A program made the translations under genes and the position numbers. From assembly GCA_039640505.1 (NCBI GenBank), contig CP046865.1:3538501-3602500 (forward strand): a DNA stretch of 64,000 nucleotides. Direction: 5' to 3'. The notes under the pieces are model-generated. The model saw nothing but the letters and a program-made list of their open reading frames with translations. It was not told where the DNA came from and made no database searches. The stretch comes from Rhodobacteraceae bacterium Araon29 (GTDB taxonomy: Bacteria > Pseudomonadota > Alphaproteobacteria > Rhodobacterales > Rhodobacteraceae). Shown piece by piece: positions 42,000 through 51,231 of the stretch (position 1 is the stretch's first letter; every line of letters starts with the position of its first letter).

Positions 42000-43141
42000 C
42001 CATGGACATCGACTTTAGCAATCCTGTAATACAGTTGGCCTTTCTGGGCGCTGGCATTTTTATCATCCTGCTGCTTCTAATGGTGCGCGCCGCCACTAAG
42101 TCAGCTAAAGTTATCGCGCCTCTGGCGCGTCATATGTCGGACCTTGGCCAACGTGTGCAAGCCCTTGGAGATGGGCAGGAACGTTTGGCTGGCGGGCTTC
42201 ATCATGTCTCAGAAGCTCAAGCCCAAGCGCAGGCTAATATGCTAAAGCTGATGGAACAAAGATTAGCGATGGTCCAACAGCAGATGAACGAAAACCTTCA
42301 CGGAACAGCGCGGCGCACAGCACAGTCTTTAGGCGATCTTCAACAACGCTTGGCAACCATTGATAAAGCACAGGAAAACATCACGAAACTATCCGGTGAT
42401 GTGCTTAGCCTGCAAGATATCCTGTCGAACAAACAAACCCGTGGTGCTTTTGGGGAAATTCAGCTGAATGATATCGTCTTAAATGCGCTGCCCAGCGACA
42501 GCTACACTTTACAAGCCACACTTTCTAATGGCCGCCGTGCGGACTGCCTAATCCATCTGCCCAATCCCCCGGGGCCAATTGTGATTGATAGCAAATTTCC
42601 CCTTGAAGGCTATGAAGCGCTGCGCAATGCATCCACGGACTGGGAGGTAAGCGAAGCAAGAAAAGCCCTGCGCACAGCAGTCAGAAAACACATTAGGGAT
42701 ATTTCTGAAAAATATATCCTAGAAGGCGAAACTGCCGATGGGGCGTTGATGTTTCTGCCTTCAGAAGCGGTCTATGCCGAATTGCACGCGAATTTTTCTG
42801 ATGTGGTGCAAGAAGGTTTTGCTGCGCGGGTGTGGATTGTATCACCAACCACCTGCATGGCCACCTTAAATACAATGAGGGCCATATTAAAAGATGCCCG
42901 CATGCGTGAGCAGACCGGCGCAATTCGGCGCGAATTAGGGCTTCTATTTCAGGATGTTGAGCGCCTTGGAACCAGAGTTGAAAACCTTGATCGGCATTTT
43001 GGGCAAGCAGCAAAAGACCTGTCTGAGATAAAAATCAGTGCTGACAAAGCAGGACGACGGGCGCGGCGGCTGGACAATTTTGATTTTGAAGAACTGGCCA
43101 ATACCAGTGATCCCTCGCCGATCCCCCTTGAAAAACCATAA
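41996..43141 (+). CDS. rmuC: DNA recombination protein RmuC homologue
   Basis: 381-residue RmuC-family protein. An N-terminal membrane helix (LAFLGAGIFIILLLLMVRAA), a coiled coil with HVSEAQAQAQANM (about 60-140), then the nuclease-like domain with RGAFGEIQL, IVIDSKFPL and the FLPSEAVYAEL segment. RmuC restrains inversions between short repeats in E. coli; exact activity is not established. Translationally coupled to mutL by ATGA, placing it in a repair operon. Confidence 0.92.
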   Translation: MTMDIDFSNPVIQLAFLGAGIFIILLLLMVRAATKSAKVIAPLARHMSDLGQRVQALGDGQERLAGGLHHVSEAQAQAQANMLKLMEQRLAMVQQQMNENLHGTARRTAQSLGDLQQRLATIDKAQENITKLSGDVLSLQDILSNKQTRGAFGEIQLNDIVLNALPSDSYTLQATLSNGRRADCLIHLPNPPGPIVIDSKFPLEGYEALRNASTDWEVSEARKALRTAVRKHIRDISEKYILEGETADGALMFLPSEAVYAELHANFSDVVQEGFAARVWIVSPTTCMATLNTMRAILKDARMREQTGAIRRELGLLFQDVERLGTRVENLDRHFGQAAKDLSEIKISADKAGRRARRLDNFDFEELANTSDPSPIPLEKP

Positions 43142-43375
43142 GCCCAATTCGTGATACGCGTTGCTAAAAAGATGGCCAAGACCATTGCGGTTTAACCAGC
43201 CAACACCTGCAATAGTTCTTTTCAATGGAAAAAATTTCCTATCTGCACCCTGAAATATGGAATTTTCGTCCTCATGGGGTTTTGCGTAAAATTTTCACCT
43301 TGTATCAACTGGTCTCAAGGTTTAGGCCAACCCATTATCTTGCTCGACATATCAGGCATTGTCAGGAGACCAAAA

Positions 43376-44419
43376 ATGTCATTTCTGAAAACCATTGTTG
43401 CCAGTACTCTTGCCTTCACAGCTTCACTCGCAACATTTTCTGTAACAGCTCAAGCACAAGAAGTGACACTGAGGTTTCAACATTTCGTTTCTCCACAATC
43501 GGCAAACCCTAAATACTTCATCGAACCGTGGGCGCGTAAAGTTGAAAAAGATAGCAAGGGACGGATTAAAGTTGAAATCTATCCGTTCATGCAGTTGGGC
43601 GGCGCCGCCAAGAACCAATATGATTTGGTACGCGATGGGGTACTAGATGGCGGATGGGTCATCCCCGGCTATCAACCCGGCCGCTTTCCCGAAGCCGAAG
43701 CCATGGAACTGCCCTTTATGGTCACAAAATCGGCAGAGGCTGCCAGCCGCGCAGCTTGGATATTCACCCAAAAACACCTTGCTGATGATTTTGCCGACGT
43801 CCACCTGATTGCGGCCCATATGCACGGACCCGGGATTGTACATAAAAAGGGCCCTTCGATTTCATCTGTCGCTGATTTCACCGGGCTTAAGTTGCGCGGG
43901 CCGTCCCGCCCTGCAACATTGCTGCTGGAAAAGCTTGGCGCGTATCCGCTTGGGATGCCTGTCCCTGCCTTCCCTGAAGCTCTGTCAAAGGGTGTTGTTG
44001 ACGGCGGTGTTATCACTTGGGAAATGGCTCCATCGCTCAAATTGAACGACCTGACCGATAGCCATACTGATGTTGCTGGTAACAAATCGCTTTATAACCT
44101 TTATTTTATCTGGGCTATGAACCGCGATAGCTATGCCGCGCTGCCGGATGATCTGCGCGCTGTTATTGATGCCAACTCGGGGGCAGAAACATCGGCCTGG
44201 GCCGGCCGGGCACATGATATAGGCGACACCGAAGGCCGTGACTTAATGGCCGCATCCGGAAACCAGATTGCCACATTAGGTCAGGCTGAAACAGACGAGA
44301 TCAAGGCCCTCGGCGACGCGGTCATTCAAGAATGGATTGCTGATGCCAATGCCAAAGGCCTGGATGGGCAGCTTTTGGTCGATGATGCCAGAAGCGCTGT
44401 GGCTGGAACCTTAAACTAA
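43376..44419 (+). CDS. TRAP transporter substrate-binding protein (DctP family)
   Basis: 347-residue periplasmic solute receptor. Signal peptide MSFLKTIVASTLAFTASLAT with cleavage near AQAQE. The mature part has VTLRFQHFVSP and, later, the family segment GLKLRGPSRPATLLLEKLGA that contains the carboxylate-binding Arg. AGGAG precedes the ATG at 43376. The small and large TRAP membrane subunits are not adjacent, so the receptor is either orphan or works with a distant permease. Confidence 0.92.
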   Translation: MSFLKTIVASTLAFTASLATFSVTAQAQEVTLRFQHFVSPQSANPKYFIEPWARKVEKDSKGRIKVEIYPFMQLGGAAKNQYDLVRDGVLDGGWVIPGYQPGRFPEAEAMELPFMVTKSAEAASRAAWIFTQKHLADDFADVHLIAAHMHGPGIVHKKGPSISSVADFTGLKLRGPSRPATLLLEKLGAYPLGMPVPAFPEALSKGVVDGGVITWEMAPSLKLNDLTDSHTDVAGNKSLYNLYFIWAMNRDSYAALPDDLRAVIDANSGAETSAWAGRAHDIGDTEGRDLMAASGNQIATLGQAETDEIKALGDAVIQEWIADANAKGLDGQLLVDDARSAVAGTLN

Positions 44420-44594
44420 CTCTGCGGCGGGTTGCTCAACAGCCACAGCGCAACTGGGCAAAACTTTTTAACTCTGTGCCACTTGTTTCAAACACCACTG
44501 TTTCATTAAAGTTGCATAATCATTTCTCTTCACCTTGACAGCACAAGGGCTTATAGGCTCTGTGAAAAGAGTTGCAGTTTGCAGGACGAAATAA

Positions 44595-45404
44595 ATGGCC
44601 CATATAATTGTTGTAGGCAATGAAAAAGGCGGCGCTGGAAAATCTACCGTTTCCATGCATGTGGCAACCGCATTGGCCCGCATGGGCTTTCGGGTCGGCG
44701 CATTAGATCTGGACCTTAGACAACGTTCATTGGCCCGCTATTGCCTCAATCGTAGCACTCATATTTCTCAAGATGGGCTCGAATTGCCCGGTCCAACAAG
44801 CTATGAATTACCAGAAATTGACAAAGCCAGCGTGCCTGAAGACGAAAACATATTTGACCATAGGCTTTCCGCCGCAATTGCCCGGATGGAGCCACAAAGC
44901 GACTTTATTCTTATCGACTGTCCGGGCTCACACACGCGCTTAAGTCAGGTTGCGCATTCACTTGCTGATAGTCTGGTGACACCACTGAATGACAGTTTTG
45001 TTGATTTTGACCTGCTGGCACATATTAGCAGTGATGGTGAAACCATTGAGGGGCCTTCTGTATATTCCGAAATGGTTTGGAACGCGCGTCAGCTGCGCGC
45101 TCAGGCCGATCTGTCCCCAATTGATTGGGTTGTTTTACGCAACCGTGTTGGCGCACAGCAGATGGTCAATAAACAAAAAATGGAGCGCGCTTTGGAAAAG
45201 CTGTCCAATCGCATCGGGTTTCGAATTGCCCCGGGCTTCAATGAACGTGTCGTGTTTCGCGAACTGTTTCCCCGCGGCCTTACTTTGCTTGATCTCAAAG
45301 ATGTAGGCGTCAAGCAACTCAATATCTCAAATATTGCCGCGCGGCAGGAATTGCGCGATCTGATCAAGGCCTTGAACCTGCCAGATGTAACGCTCAATTT
45401 TTAA
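44595..45404 (+). CDS. mipZ: MipZ-type division-site ATPase (ParA/MinD superfamily)
   Basis: 269-residue P-loop ATPase with the deviant Walker A NEKGGAGKST (residues 9-18) and the DCPGSHTRL region near residue 109. Length, ARYCLNRSTH segment and C-terminus match MipZ of alphaproteobacteria, which forms a gradient from the chromosome origin and blocks FtsZ assembly away from midcell. Monocistronic, between the TRAP receptor and a VOC gene. Confidence 0.92.
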   Translation: MAHIIVVGNEKGGAGKSTVSMHVATALARMGFRVGALDLDLRQRSLARYCLNRSTHISQDGLELPGPTSYELPEIDKASVPEDENIFDHRLSAAIARMEPQSDFILIDCPGSHTRLSQVAHSLADSLVTPLNDSFVDFDLLAHISSDGETIEGPSVYSEMVWNARQLRAQADLSPIDWVVLRNRVGAQQMVNKQKMERALEKLSNRIGFRIAPGFNERVVFRELFPRGLTLLDLKDVGVKQLNISNIAARQELRDLIKALNLPDVTLNF

Positions 45405-45514
45405 CTCTAGCGGATTGAAGCAGATCTACTGCTTAGCCCAAACCATCAGGCTTTTTCTTTGCAAAAATACTCCCGCCGGAGGCAGTCTAGGAATCCACTA
45501 CTGACAGATTTTAA

Positions 45515-45877
45515 ATGAAAATTGATCATATCCAATTGGCAATACCAGAAAATTCCGAACAACTTTGTCGTAGATTTTGGGCTACGATATTAGGCTTTGA
45601 AGAACTGGAAAAACCGGAAAACCTGCGTGCCCAAGGCGGTGCTTGGTTCCGGCATGGAAGTGTTGAAGTTCATCTTGGCGTCGAAAAAAAATTTCGCCCC
45701 GCAGAAAAAGCCCACCCTGCTTTTGCCGTGGCAGAGATCACCCTTTTGGCAAATACCCTAACGACCAATGATTACGATGTTTTTTGGGATACCTCAATTC
45801 CCACTAGACGCCGGTTTTTCACCAATGATCCGGCCGGCAATCGTATTGAATTTGTGGAAATTTTTCGCACTACGTGA
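45515..45877 (+). CDS. VOC family protein
   Basis: 120-residue single-domain VOC protein beginning MKIDHIQLAIPENSEQLCRR (first His) with VHLGVEKKF (second His) and NDPAGNRIEFVE (C-terminal Glu). Such small glyoxalase-fold proteins bind metal; substrate unknown. Not a close match to the VOC protein at 7130. It converges with the sulfotransferase gene 12 bp away. Confidence 0.85.
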   Translation: MKIDHIQLAIPENSEQLCRRFWATILGFEELEKPENLRAQGGAWFRHGSVEVHLGVEKKFRPAEKAHPAFAVAEITLLANTLTTNDYDVFWDTSIPTRRRFFTNDPAGNRIEFVEIFRTT

Positions 45878-45889
45878 ATTTTAGTGTTC

Positions 45890-47311
45890 TTAGCGCCAAG
45901 TCTTAAATCCGAACATTGAATAATCCCGATGGTATATTTCTTTAACTGAGCCTTCGATATCGCTGTCATAGATTTCATCAAGCCAATTTAACTTCGGGTC
46001 ATGCTCGGGCTCAAACCGGGGCGCTGTTTTGAGGGCGATCTGGTCGCACAAGCTTACAAGGCCTTGGGTTACCTGATCTTCTCTGATCACTTGATCGGGC
46101 AAACAAAACCCTGCAAAACCTGTTACAATGGCGCTTTGACTTGCCCAGTGGCTATCAATTCGGATGTTGGTTTGCAAATTTAGATTTGGCTTCAAGAACT
46201 GAAGAAATGTTTTGAATGCTGATTTGTGCATTTCGACTTTAAATTCTTCGTCCGGCGGCGGTAGAGTGAGTCCATAGTTTTTTTCCAGATGATGCTTGAT
46301 GCCTGGATAACTGTGCTCGCTATCAGTAAGGATTTTATCACAAAACGCTTGATACGCCCGGGCAACCGGATGTCGCAGAACTGTAAAAGACCGATGGATC
46401 GAATGTTGATTTTTCCATTTTCGGAGAGTGTTTTGTGAAAAATTCTGCTGTAATTCATTTTGCTGCACGCTGTCCAGTTTTGCCATCCATTTCAGGATTG
46501 ATGGCGTCGGCCCTGAGGGGATCGGCATGAACAATAAAGGCGCTTTTTTTGCAGCTATAAAATGGGGTACCGAGGGCCCTCGCTGCGGTTCGAAGTTTGG
46601 AGTATGCGTTAAGATAAACGGATCAAGTGTTGCCAATTCCGCGCGCATTTTTGGATAATTTTTAACTTTGGCCTTTAGAGGCTGAGGGTTTTGCGGTTTG
46701 AGTTTTCGACCTAGCCGATCAAGAGGCTTTTGTGACCCAATGTAACGGGCTAATCCATTGACAATATCCAACTCTGTCAAATCATCATAGGTGATGTAAA
46801 AACATGTCTGCCCAGATTTTTGTAGCTCTTGAAGAAGTAACTTTTGGAAGAGTTGCAAATTTTGCAACCGACCGGTGAATTCCTGTAGATTAAATTCAAT
46901 ACTTTGCTCTTTCCTTTTTGCCACGTTGGTCAATTTCCATTGATCTGTAGCCTGCGCTATTTTCCAGGACACATAGCTATCTAAGGGATTGCGGGTTAGA
47001 ACAATTTTGGCACAATCCGGGTCTGGTAAAATAACCTTCAAAACTCTGGGGTCGTGGTCATGGAAAAAACGAAAGCCAACGGTTTCAGAGCTTTGATCAC
47101 GGATCGCATAAAGCAACTGCATTGGATCACCGTCGCGCTCTTTTTGACTGATCCCCAAAAGATCAGTCCTGTTTGGATACCCAATAAAGCTTGGATTAAA
47201 CGCCTCTCCAACGCATGAAATATCATCATAGGCGTTAAGATGGGTTTCAAGCAGATTAGATCCCGTTCGCATTTCAGCAAACACAACAAAATATTTGAAT
47301 TTTTGTGCCAT
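45890..47311 (-). CDS. Two-domain sulfotransferase
   Basis: 473 residues. The first half is a PAPS-dependent sulfotransferase: the opening YFVVFAEMRTGSNLLETHLN is the 5'-phosphosulfate loop, and IVLTRNPLDSYVSWKIAQ is the 3'-phosphate-binding motif, as in NodH- and LPS-type enzymes. The second half has PLLFMPIPSGPTPSILKWMA and SFTVLRHPVARAYQAFCDKI, which look like the same two motifs again in the style of the sulfotransferase-2 family, suggesting a fused second domain. Likely sulfates a surface polysaccharide. It is 6 bp after the glycosyltransferase gene in the same operon. Confidence 0.82.
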   Translation of the reverse strand: MAQKFKYFVVFAEMRTGSNLLETHLNAYDDISCVGEAFNPSFIGYPNRTDLLGISQKERDGDPMQLLYAIRDQSSETVGFRFFHDHDPRVLKVILPDPDCAKIVLTRNPLDSYVSWKIAQATDQWKLTNVAKRKEQSIEFNLQEFTGRLQNLQLFQKLLLQELQKSGQTCFYITYDDLTELDIVNGLARYIGSQKPLDRLGRKLKPQNPQPLKAKVKNYPKMRAELATLDPFILTHTPNFEPQRGPSVPHFIAAKKAPLLFMPIPSGPTPSILKWMAKLDSVQQNELQQNFSQNTLRKWKNQHSIHRSFTVLRHPVARAYQAFCDKILTDSEHSYPGIKHHLEKNYGLTLPPPDEEFKVEMHKSAFKTFLQFLKPNLNLQTNIRIDSHWASQSAIVTGFAGFCLPDQVIREDQVTQGLVSLCDQIALKTAPRFEPEHDPKLNWLDEIYDSDIEGSVKEIYHRDYSMFGFKTWR

Positions 47312-47317
47312 AATATA

Positions 47318-49015
47318 TTACTTTTTTAAATACGGCTTAATTGCCGGCTTTTTTCTAGGTTCGGTATTCAAAGCGGAAATATTTCCAATCGCATAGGGGT
47401 GCATACCTTGATTTTGAAGCTCTCGCAGGAACGCATTGAAGCCTGTTAGGTCATGCATTTTGGGAAGGTTTATCAAAGGATCCTGTGCTGGCATACCAGT
47501 GGTTGATAAAGCCATCTGCAACGCCTCAGCGGGTGATGAAAGCAAATCCTCAAAAGTCCACAAATGGACCTGTGCTCTGGTCCATTTGTTTTTCAATTGC
47601 TCAATATACTTCATTTCGCGCTGTTGCAGCAGCGCTGCTTCTTGGCGTAATTGTGAAAATGGCTTTTCCGATCTGAACAGGGAAATAGCCCAAGCCCCAC
47701 TGACCACCATAATCCGCGCATTGCTATCCAATGCGATAATATCGCCTAATTCTGGGGTATCTGCCGGGCCATATTGAAAACATTGATGTTCTCCTTGGGT
47801 GTTCCAGATTAAATTGGTCAAAAACGCTTTGACATTACGATCACGCAGCTTGGCGCTCGAACTTAACCCACCTTTGAAAACATCGCTTTGATTAGAAAAA
47901 TAGGCACATTCAGGATCGAATAAATGCCCGTGAACGCGGGCTTTTGAATGCTCTTCAAACCAGCTTTCAAAATCAATGAATATCTCAGAAAACCCTTGAA
48001 AGACCGAATATTCGCTTGCAGTAACCTCTTGGACATAATCCGCATTTGGAAACCTGCTTTGCATATAAAGACCCGGGCGGCCTTTTGTGCTGCGTTCACG
48101 CGCGCGCACAAAATATCGCTTTACTTGCTCAGCATTTGGTAGCGAGTCTGAGGTTTTCTGGTCATTTTCGCTTAGAAAATGACTATACAGTCGATCAGCA
48201 CTCGGCCAAATTTTGCGCGCAACAAAGCAATTTGAACGCCGCAGTAGCTGTAAATGATCATCGTAAAAGATGTGCGGTTTTCCCTGATGATCAAAGACTG
48301 ATAAAGTCAAAGATTGACTTTGAATATTCTTGCTGTGGCGGCGAACCAGCGTTTGGAAATAGCTTTCATCAGGAATCCACACCCGTTTGAAATAGTAATC
48401 AAGATCAGATCTCTGGGGATCAGCCATGATAGCTTTCAAGGTCACAGATGAAAGACACCACCACTGCGAACCCATATGGGGCACAATTGAGTTTGGAATC
48501 TTTCGCTTGACGCCCAGAGCACGTTGAATTTTTACCGATAAATCAAACAATCGCCTTTGTTTTTTCCAGGAAAATGGAAATCTTAAAGTAAAACGCTCGG
48601 CATCAAGGCCCCCTTCCGTCCAAGAGACATCCGCCGTGGTTGCCGACTCAATGAAATCTACATCCGGTTGCCCAGCTAGGTAACTTTTTAAGTCTTGAAC
48701 TGGCCGCAATGGAAGGCAAGAGCCCGAACATAAAAAAACATGATCTGTTTGGGGAAAGTCCTGAAACATAAGCTTGACCGAAGCGAGTGTGGCTGCAACC
48801 AAACCCCAGGTTCCCCATTCGCACTTGTGCCGTTTGGAAAACCGTATGAAAGAGTTTCCCGATAATCTGTCCTTTAGGGCCAAGATATCTTCATGTGCAA
48901 TTCTTTGGTCAAGGTGCAAAACAACTGGGCAATTTGCTTTGGTCCAGAACTCGGAAACCTCAACCACCCTATCAAGCGATTGGTGAACCAAAATTATGAT
49001 ACCTAACGAGTGCAT
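47318..49015 (-). CDS. Core-2/I-branching (GT14-like) glycosyltransferase
   Basis: 565 residues. Residues 1-280 resemble the Core-2/I-branching family (beta-1,6-N-acetylglucosaminyltransferase-like): GIIILVHQSLDRV, KRHKCEWGTWGLVAATL, FLCSGSCLPLRP and GSQWWCLS with DESYFQTL. The C-terminal ~250 residues are the extra domain seen in rhodobacterial members (I recall DUF5928, not verified). Probably adds a side branch to an exported glycan. In one operon with the sulfotransferase and the two following glycosyltransferases. Confidence 0.75.
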   Translation of the reverse strand: MHSLGIIILVHQSLDRVVEVSEFWTKANCPVVLHLDQRIAHEDILALKDRLSGNSFIRFSKRHKCEWGTWGLVAATLASVKLMFQDFPQTDHVFLCSGSCLPLRPVQDLKSYLAGQPDVDFIESATTADVSWTEGGLDAERFTLRFPFSWKKQRRLFDLSVKIQRALGVKRKIPNSIVPHMGSQWWCLSSVTLKAIMADPQRSDLDYYFKRVWIPDESYFQTLVRRHSKNIQSQSLTLSVFDHQGKPHIFYDDHLQLLRRSNCFVARKIWPSADRLYSHFLSENDQKTSDSLPNAEQVKRYFVRARERSTKGRPGLYMQSRFPNADYVQEVTASEYSVFQGFSEIFIDFESWFEEHSKARVHGHLFDPECAYFSNQSDVFKGGLSSSAKLRDRNVKAFLTNLIWNTQGEHQCFQYGPADTPELGDIIALDSNARIMVVSGAWAISLFRSEKPFSQLRQEAALLQQREMKYIEQLKNKWTRAQVHLWTFEDLLSSPAEALQMALSTTGMPAQDPLINLPKMHDLTGFNAFLRELQNQGMHPYAIGNISALNTEPRKKPAIKPYLKK

Positions 49016-49022
49016 TGATATG

Positions 49023-50075
49023 CTATGCCCAATTCCCTTTGGAGATCAGCCCAAGTATTTCAAGCTGCCGCCAATTTGAATATTTTTCAGACCAGTTGGT
49101 CCACATCTCTTTATTGTCCTGCAAGGCATCATGGTATTTTTTATATTCATAACTCTGAGCATAGTGTTCATTGCGCTGAATTTCCAACTTTGCCTTTTCG
49201 GATAATTCTTCTAAGTCCACAAATTTTGTATGCAGCAAGACCCCGCACGCCTTTTCACCGCCATCCCGGTCATAGATGAGATTTAGACCACGCGGCAAAA
49301 GCATATGCGTCGACAAATCATAAGCATATCCTGTTTGCCATTTAATAAGGGGAATTTTATTTAACGCTGGTGCTTTCAAAGGGTCATTTTGAAAAAACTG
49401 ACGGGCGCGGGGTCCACCCTGAATCCATAAGTTTTGCATCAACGGGTTATGCTCAAAAGTGTAATTTCCGGTGTCAAACCAACCCGACATATCCAGCGGG
49501 TTTTGCCCAGCACGATACGGTGTTTTTTCTAATTCGGCCTTTGGATACATATCTAAAAGCATCGCACCAAAAGCACGGGTACAAGATGTATCTAGCCAAT
49601 CGGTCAAAGCACTGAGCGGTCGAGTATCACAGTATGGATAGACAAAAAGCTCGTCCGCATCCACTATTAAACACCAATGATTGTGCCCATATGATCTTAA
49701 TAGCCATGTAATCCAATCCATTCCAAAACGGGATTTTCGGTAACTACCTTTGGTACTCCAAACGGAAACATCAGTTTGTTTTTTTAAATAGTCCGGTCCT
49801 TCATCACTGCTTCCATTGTCTACAATTAGAAAATGACCAACACCCAGATTACGATAATATTCAAGAAAATAAGGCAGCCGGATATATTCATCTTTTATCG
49901 TTGTGAAAAGTAATACATCTGATTTTTTGATAGCAGTTGTATGATCCAGTGAAAGCGCTAGCTCGCGCCGTTTCCGCAGCGCTCGAAGGTTTAAGCGCCT
50001 ACGGCGCAAACGTAGCCGATAAGACTGTCCAAACTTCATAGCACGCACCAATTTGTAAATCTTATAACACAGCAA
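49023..50075 (-). CDS. Glycosyltransferase family 2-like protein, paralogue A
   Basis: 350 residues. A GT-A fold with FTTIKDEYIRLPYFLEYYRN, FLIVDNGSSDEG and the metal-binding DADELFVYP. The C-terminus ends WRQLEILGLISKGNWA. Close paralogue of the next gene (WRQLEALGLMSKGGWV). The start is uncertain: TTG at 50075 or ATG at 50039, neither with a strong ribosome site. Acts presumably at the cytoplasmic face on the same polysaccharide. Confidence 0.85.
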   Translation of the reverse strand: MLCYKIYKLVRAMKFGQSYRLRLRRRRLNLRALRKRRELALSLDHTTAIKKSDVLLFTTIKDEYIRLPYFLEYYRNLGVGHFLIVDNGSSDEGPDYLKKQTDVSVWSTKGSYRKSRFGMDWITWLLRSYGHNHWCLIVDADELFVYPYCDTRPLSALTDWLDTSCTRAFGAMLLDMYPKAELEKTPYRAGQNPLDMSGWFDTGNYTFEHNPLMQNLWIQGGPRARQFFQNDPLKAPALNKIPLIKWQTGYAYDLSTHMLLPRGLNLIYDRDGGEKACGVLLHTKFVDLEELSEKAKLEIQRNEHYAQSYEYKKYHDALQDNKEMWTNWSEKYSNWRQLEILGLISKGNWA

Positions 50076-50142
50076 GGCTGTTCAATACATGAATTAACAA
50101 GTGCAAAAATACCAGCCTCTTCAAACGAAGAACTTTTATGCA

Positions 50143-51231
50143 TCATACCCACCCTCCTTTGGACATCAGTCCCAAAGCTTCGAGTTGCCGCCAGCCTAAA
50201 AATCGTGTCGATGCTGTGCACCAAAGTTCTGGTTTGGAAATCACACGATTATAATAATCTTCATAAAGCGCGCTATTTTCAAAGTGCTCTTTTCGATGTC
50301 TCTCTTCTTCTGATTTTGTGACAATTTGAGGTAAGAATTTACTATGGAGCAAAATACCGCTGGGCGCTATACTGCCATCCTCTTGGTAGGTTTTATTGAG
50401 CTGTCTTGGTAAAGCTGAATGTGTAGAGCTCACATAGGTAAAGCGCCTGTTCCATTTGATCAAAGGCACTTTATTGAGCGTTGGCGATTTCTTCGGGTCT
50501 TTGGCAAAAAAACATCTTGCGCGCGCGCCGCCTTGAATCCAAAGGTTTTCCAAAATCGGCTTTTTTTGAATGGTATAATTACCGTGATCAAACCACTTTA
50601 GAATCTCAAAAGGGGACCTGACCTCGGGACTATTACCCTGCCCAATCCGGCCTTTGGGATACATATCAAGCATCATTGCGCCAAATGAACGGCGGCCGTT
50701 TTGCTCTAACCATTTTGTTAATGCTGGCAACGGACGAGTGGTCCAATTTGGATAGATTAGGATTTCATCTGCGTCGAGCGTCAGGCACCAATGGCCATGG
50801 CCGTATTTAATCATCAACCAAGTGAGCCAATCGATACCAAAGCGTGATAATTTATAACTATGCTCAGTACGCCAGATAGAAATATCTGGCTGTGCTTTGA
50901 GATACTCAAGTGTTCCATCAGAGCTGGCATTATCTACGACTATAAAATGACAAATACCCAACGCCCTATGATGGTTTAAAAAAAAGGGCAATCTTTGTAA
51001 TTCATTTCTGACGGTAACGAATAACAAAATATCATTATCTTTTATAGAACCCGTCTGGTTGAGAATAGGGTTCAATTGATAGCTTTTTCGCCAAGCTCGA
51101 AACAGAAAACGTCGTCTTTTGATGCGTAATTTATATGCGGTCCAACCATCAAGACCAGATTGCAATAAACGTTTAATCATATGGGTAAGAGGTGGAAACG
51201 TGAACCGCGCCAAATGCGTTTTACTTGACAT
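50143..51231 (-). CDS. Glycosyltransferase family 2-like protein, paralogue B
   Basis: 362 residues, tandem paralogue of the gene at 49023. Motifs FVTVRNELQRLPFFLNHHRA, FIVVDNASSDGT and LDADEILIYP; LWIQGGARARCFF is shared with A. Starts MSSKTHL (51231), 11 bp inside the end of galE. The two copies share architecture throughout but are well diverged, so they likely add different sugars or act on different acceptors. Confidence 0.86.
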   Translation of the reverse strand: MSSKTHLARFTFPPLTHMIKRLLQSGLDGWTAYKLRIKRRRFLFRAWRKSYQLNPILNQTGSIKDNDILLFVTVRNELQRLPFFLNHHRALGICHFIVVDNASSDGTLEYLKAQPDISIWRTEHSYKLSRFGIDWLTWLMIKYGHGHWCLTLDADEILIYPNWTTRPLPALTKWLEQNGRRSFGAMMLDMYPKGRIGQGNSPEVRSPFEILKWFDHGNYTIQKKPILENLWIQGGARARCFFAKDPKKSPTLNKVPLIKWNRRFTYVSSTHSALPRQLNKTYQEDGSIAPSGILLHSKFLPQIVTKSEEERHRKEHFENSALYEDYYNRVISKPELWCTASTRFLGWRQLEALGLMSKGGWV

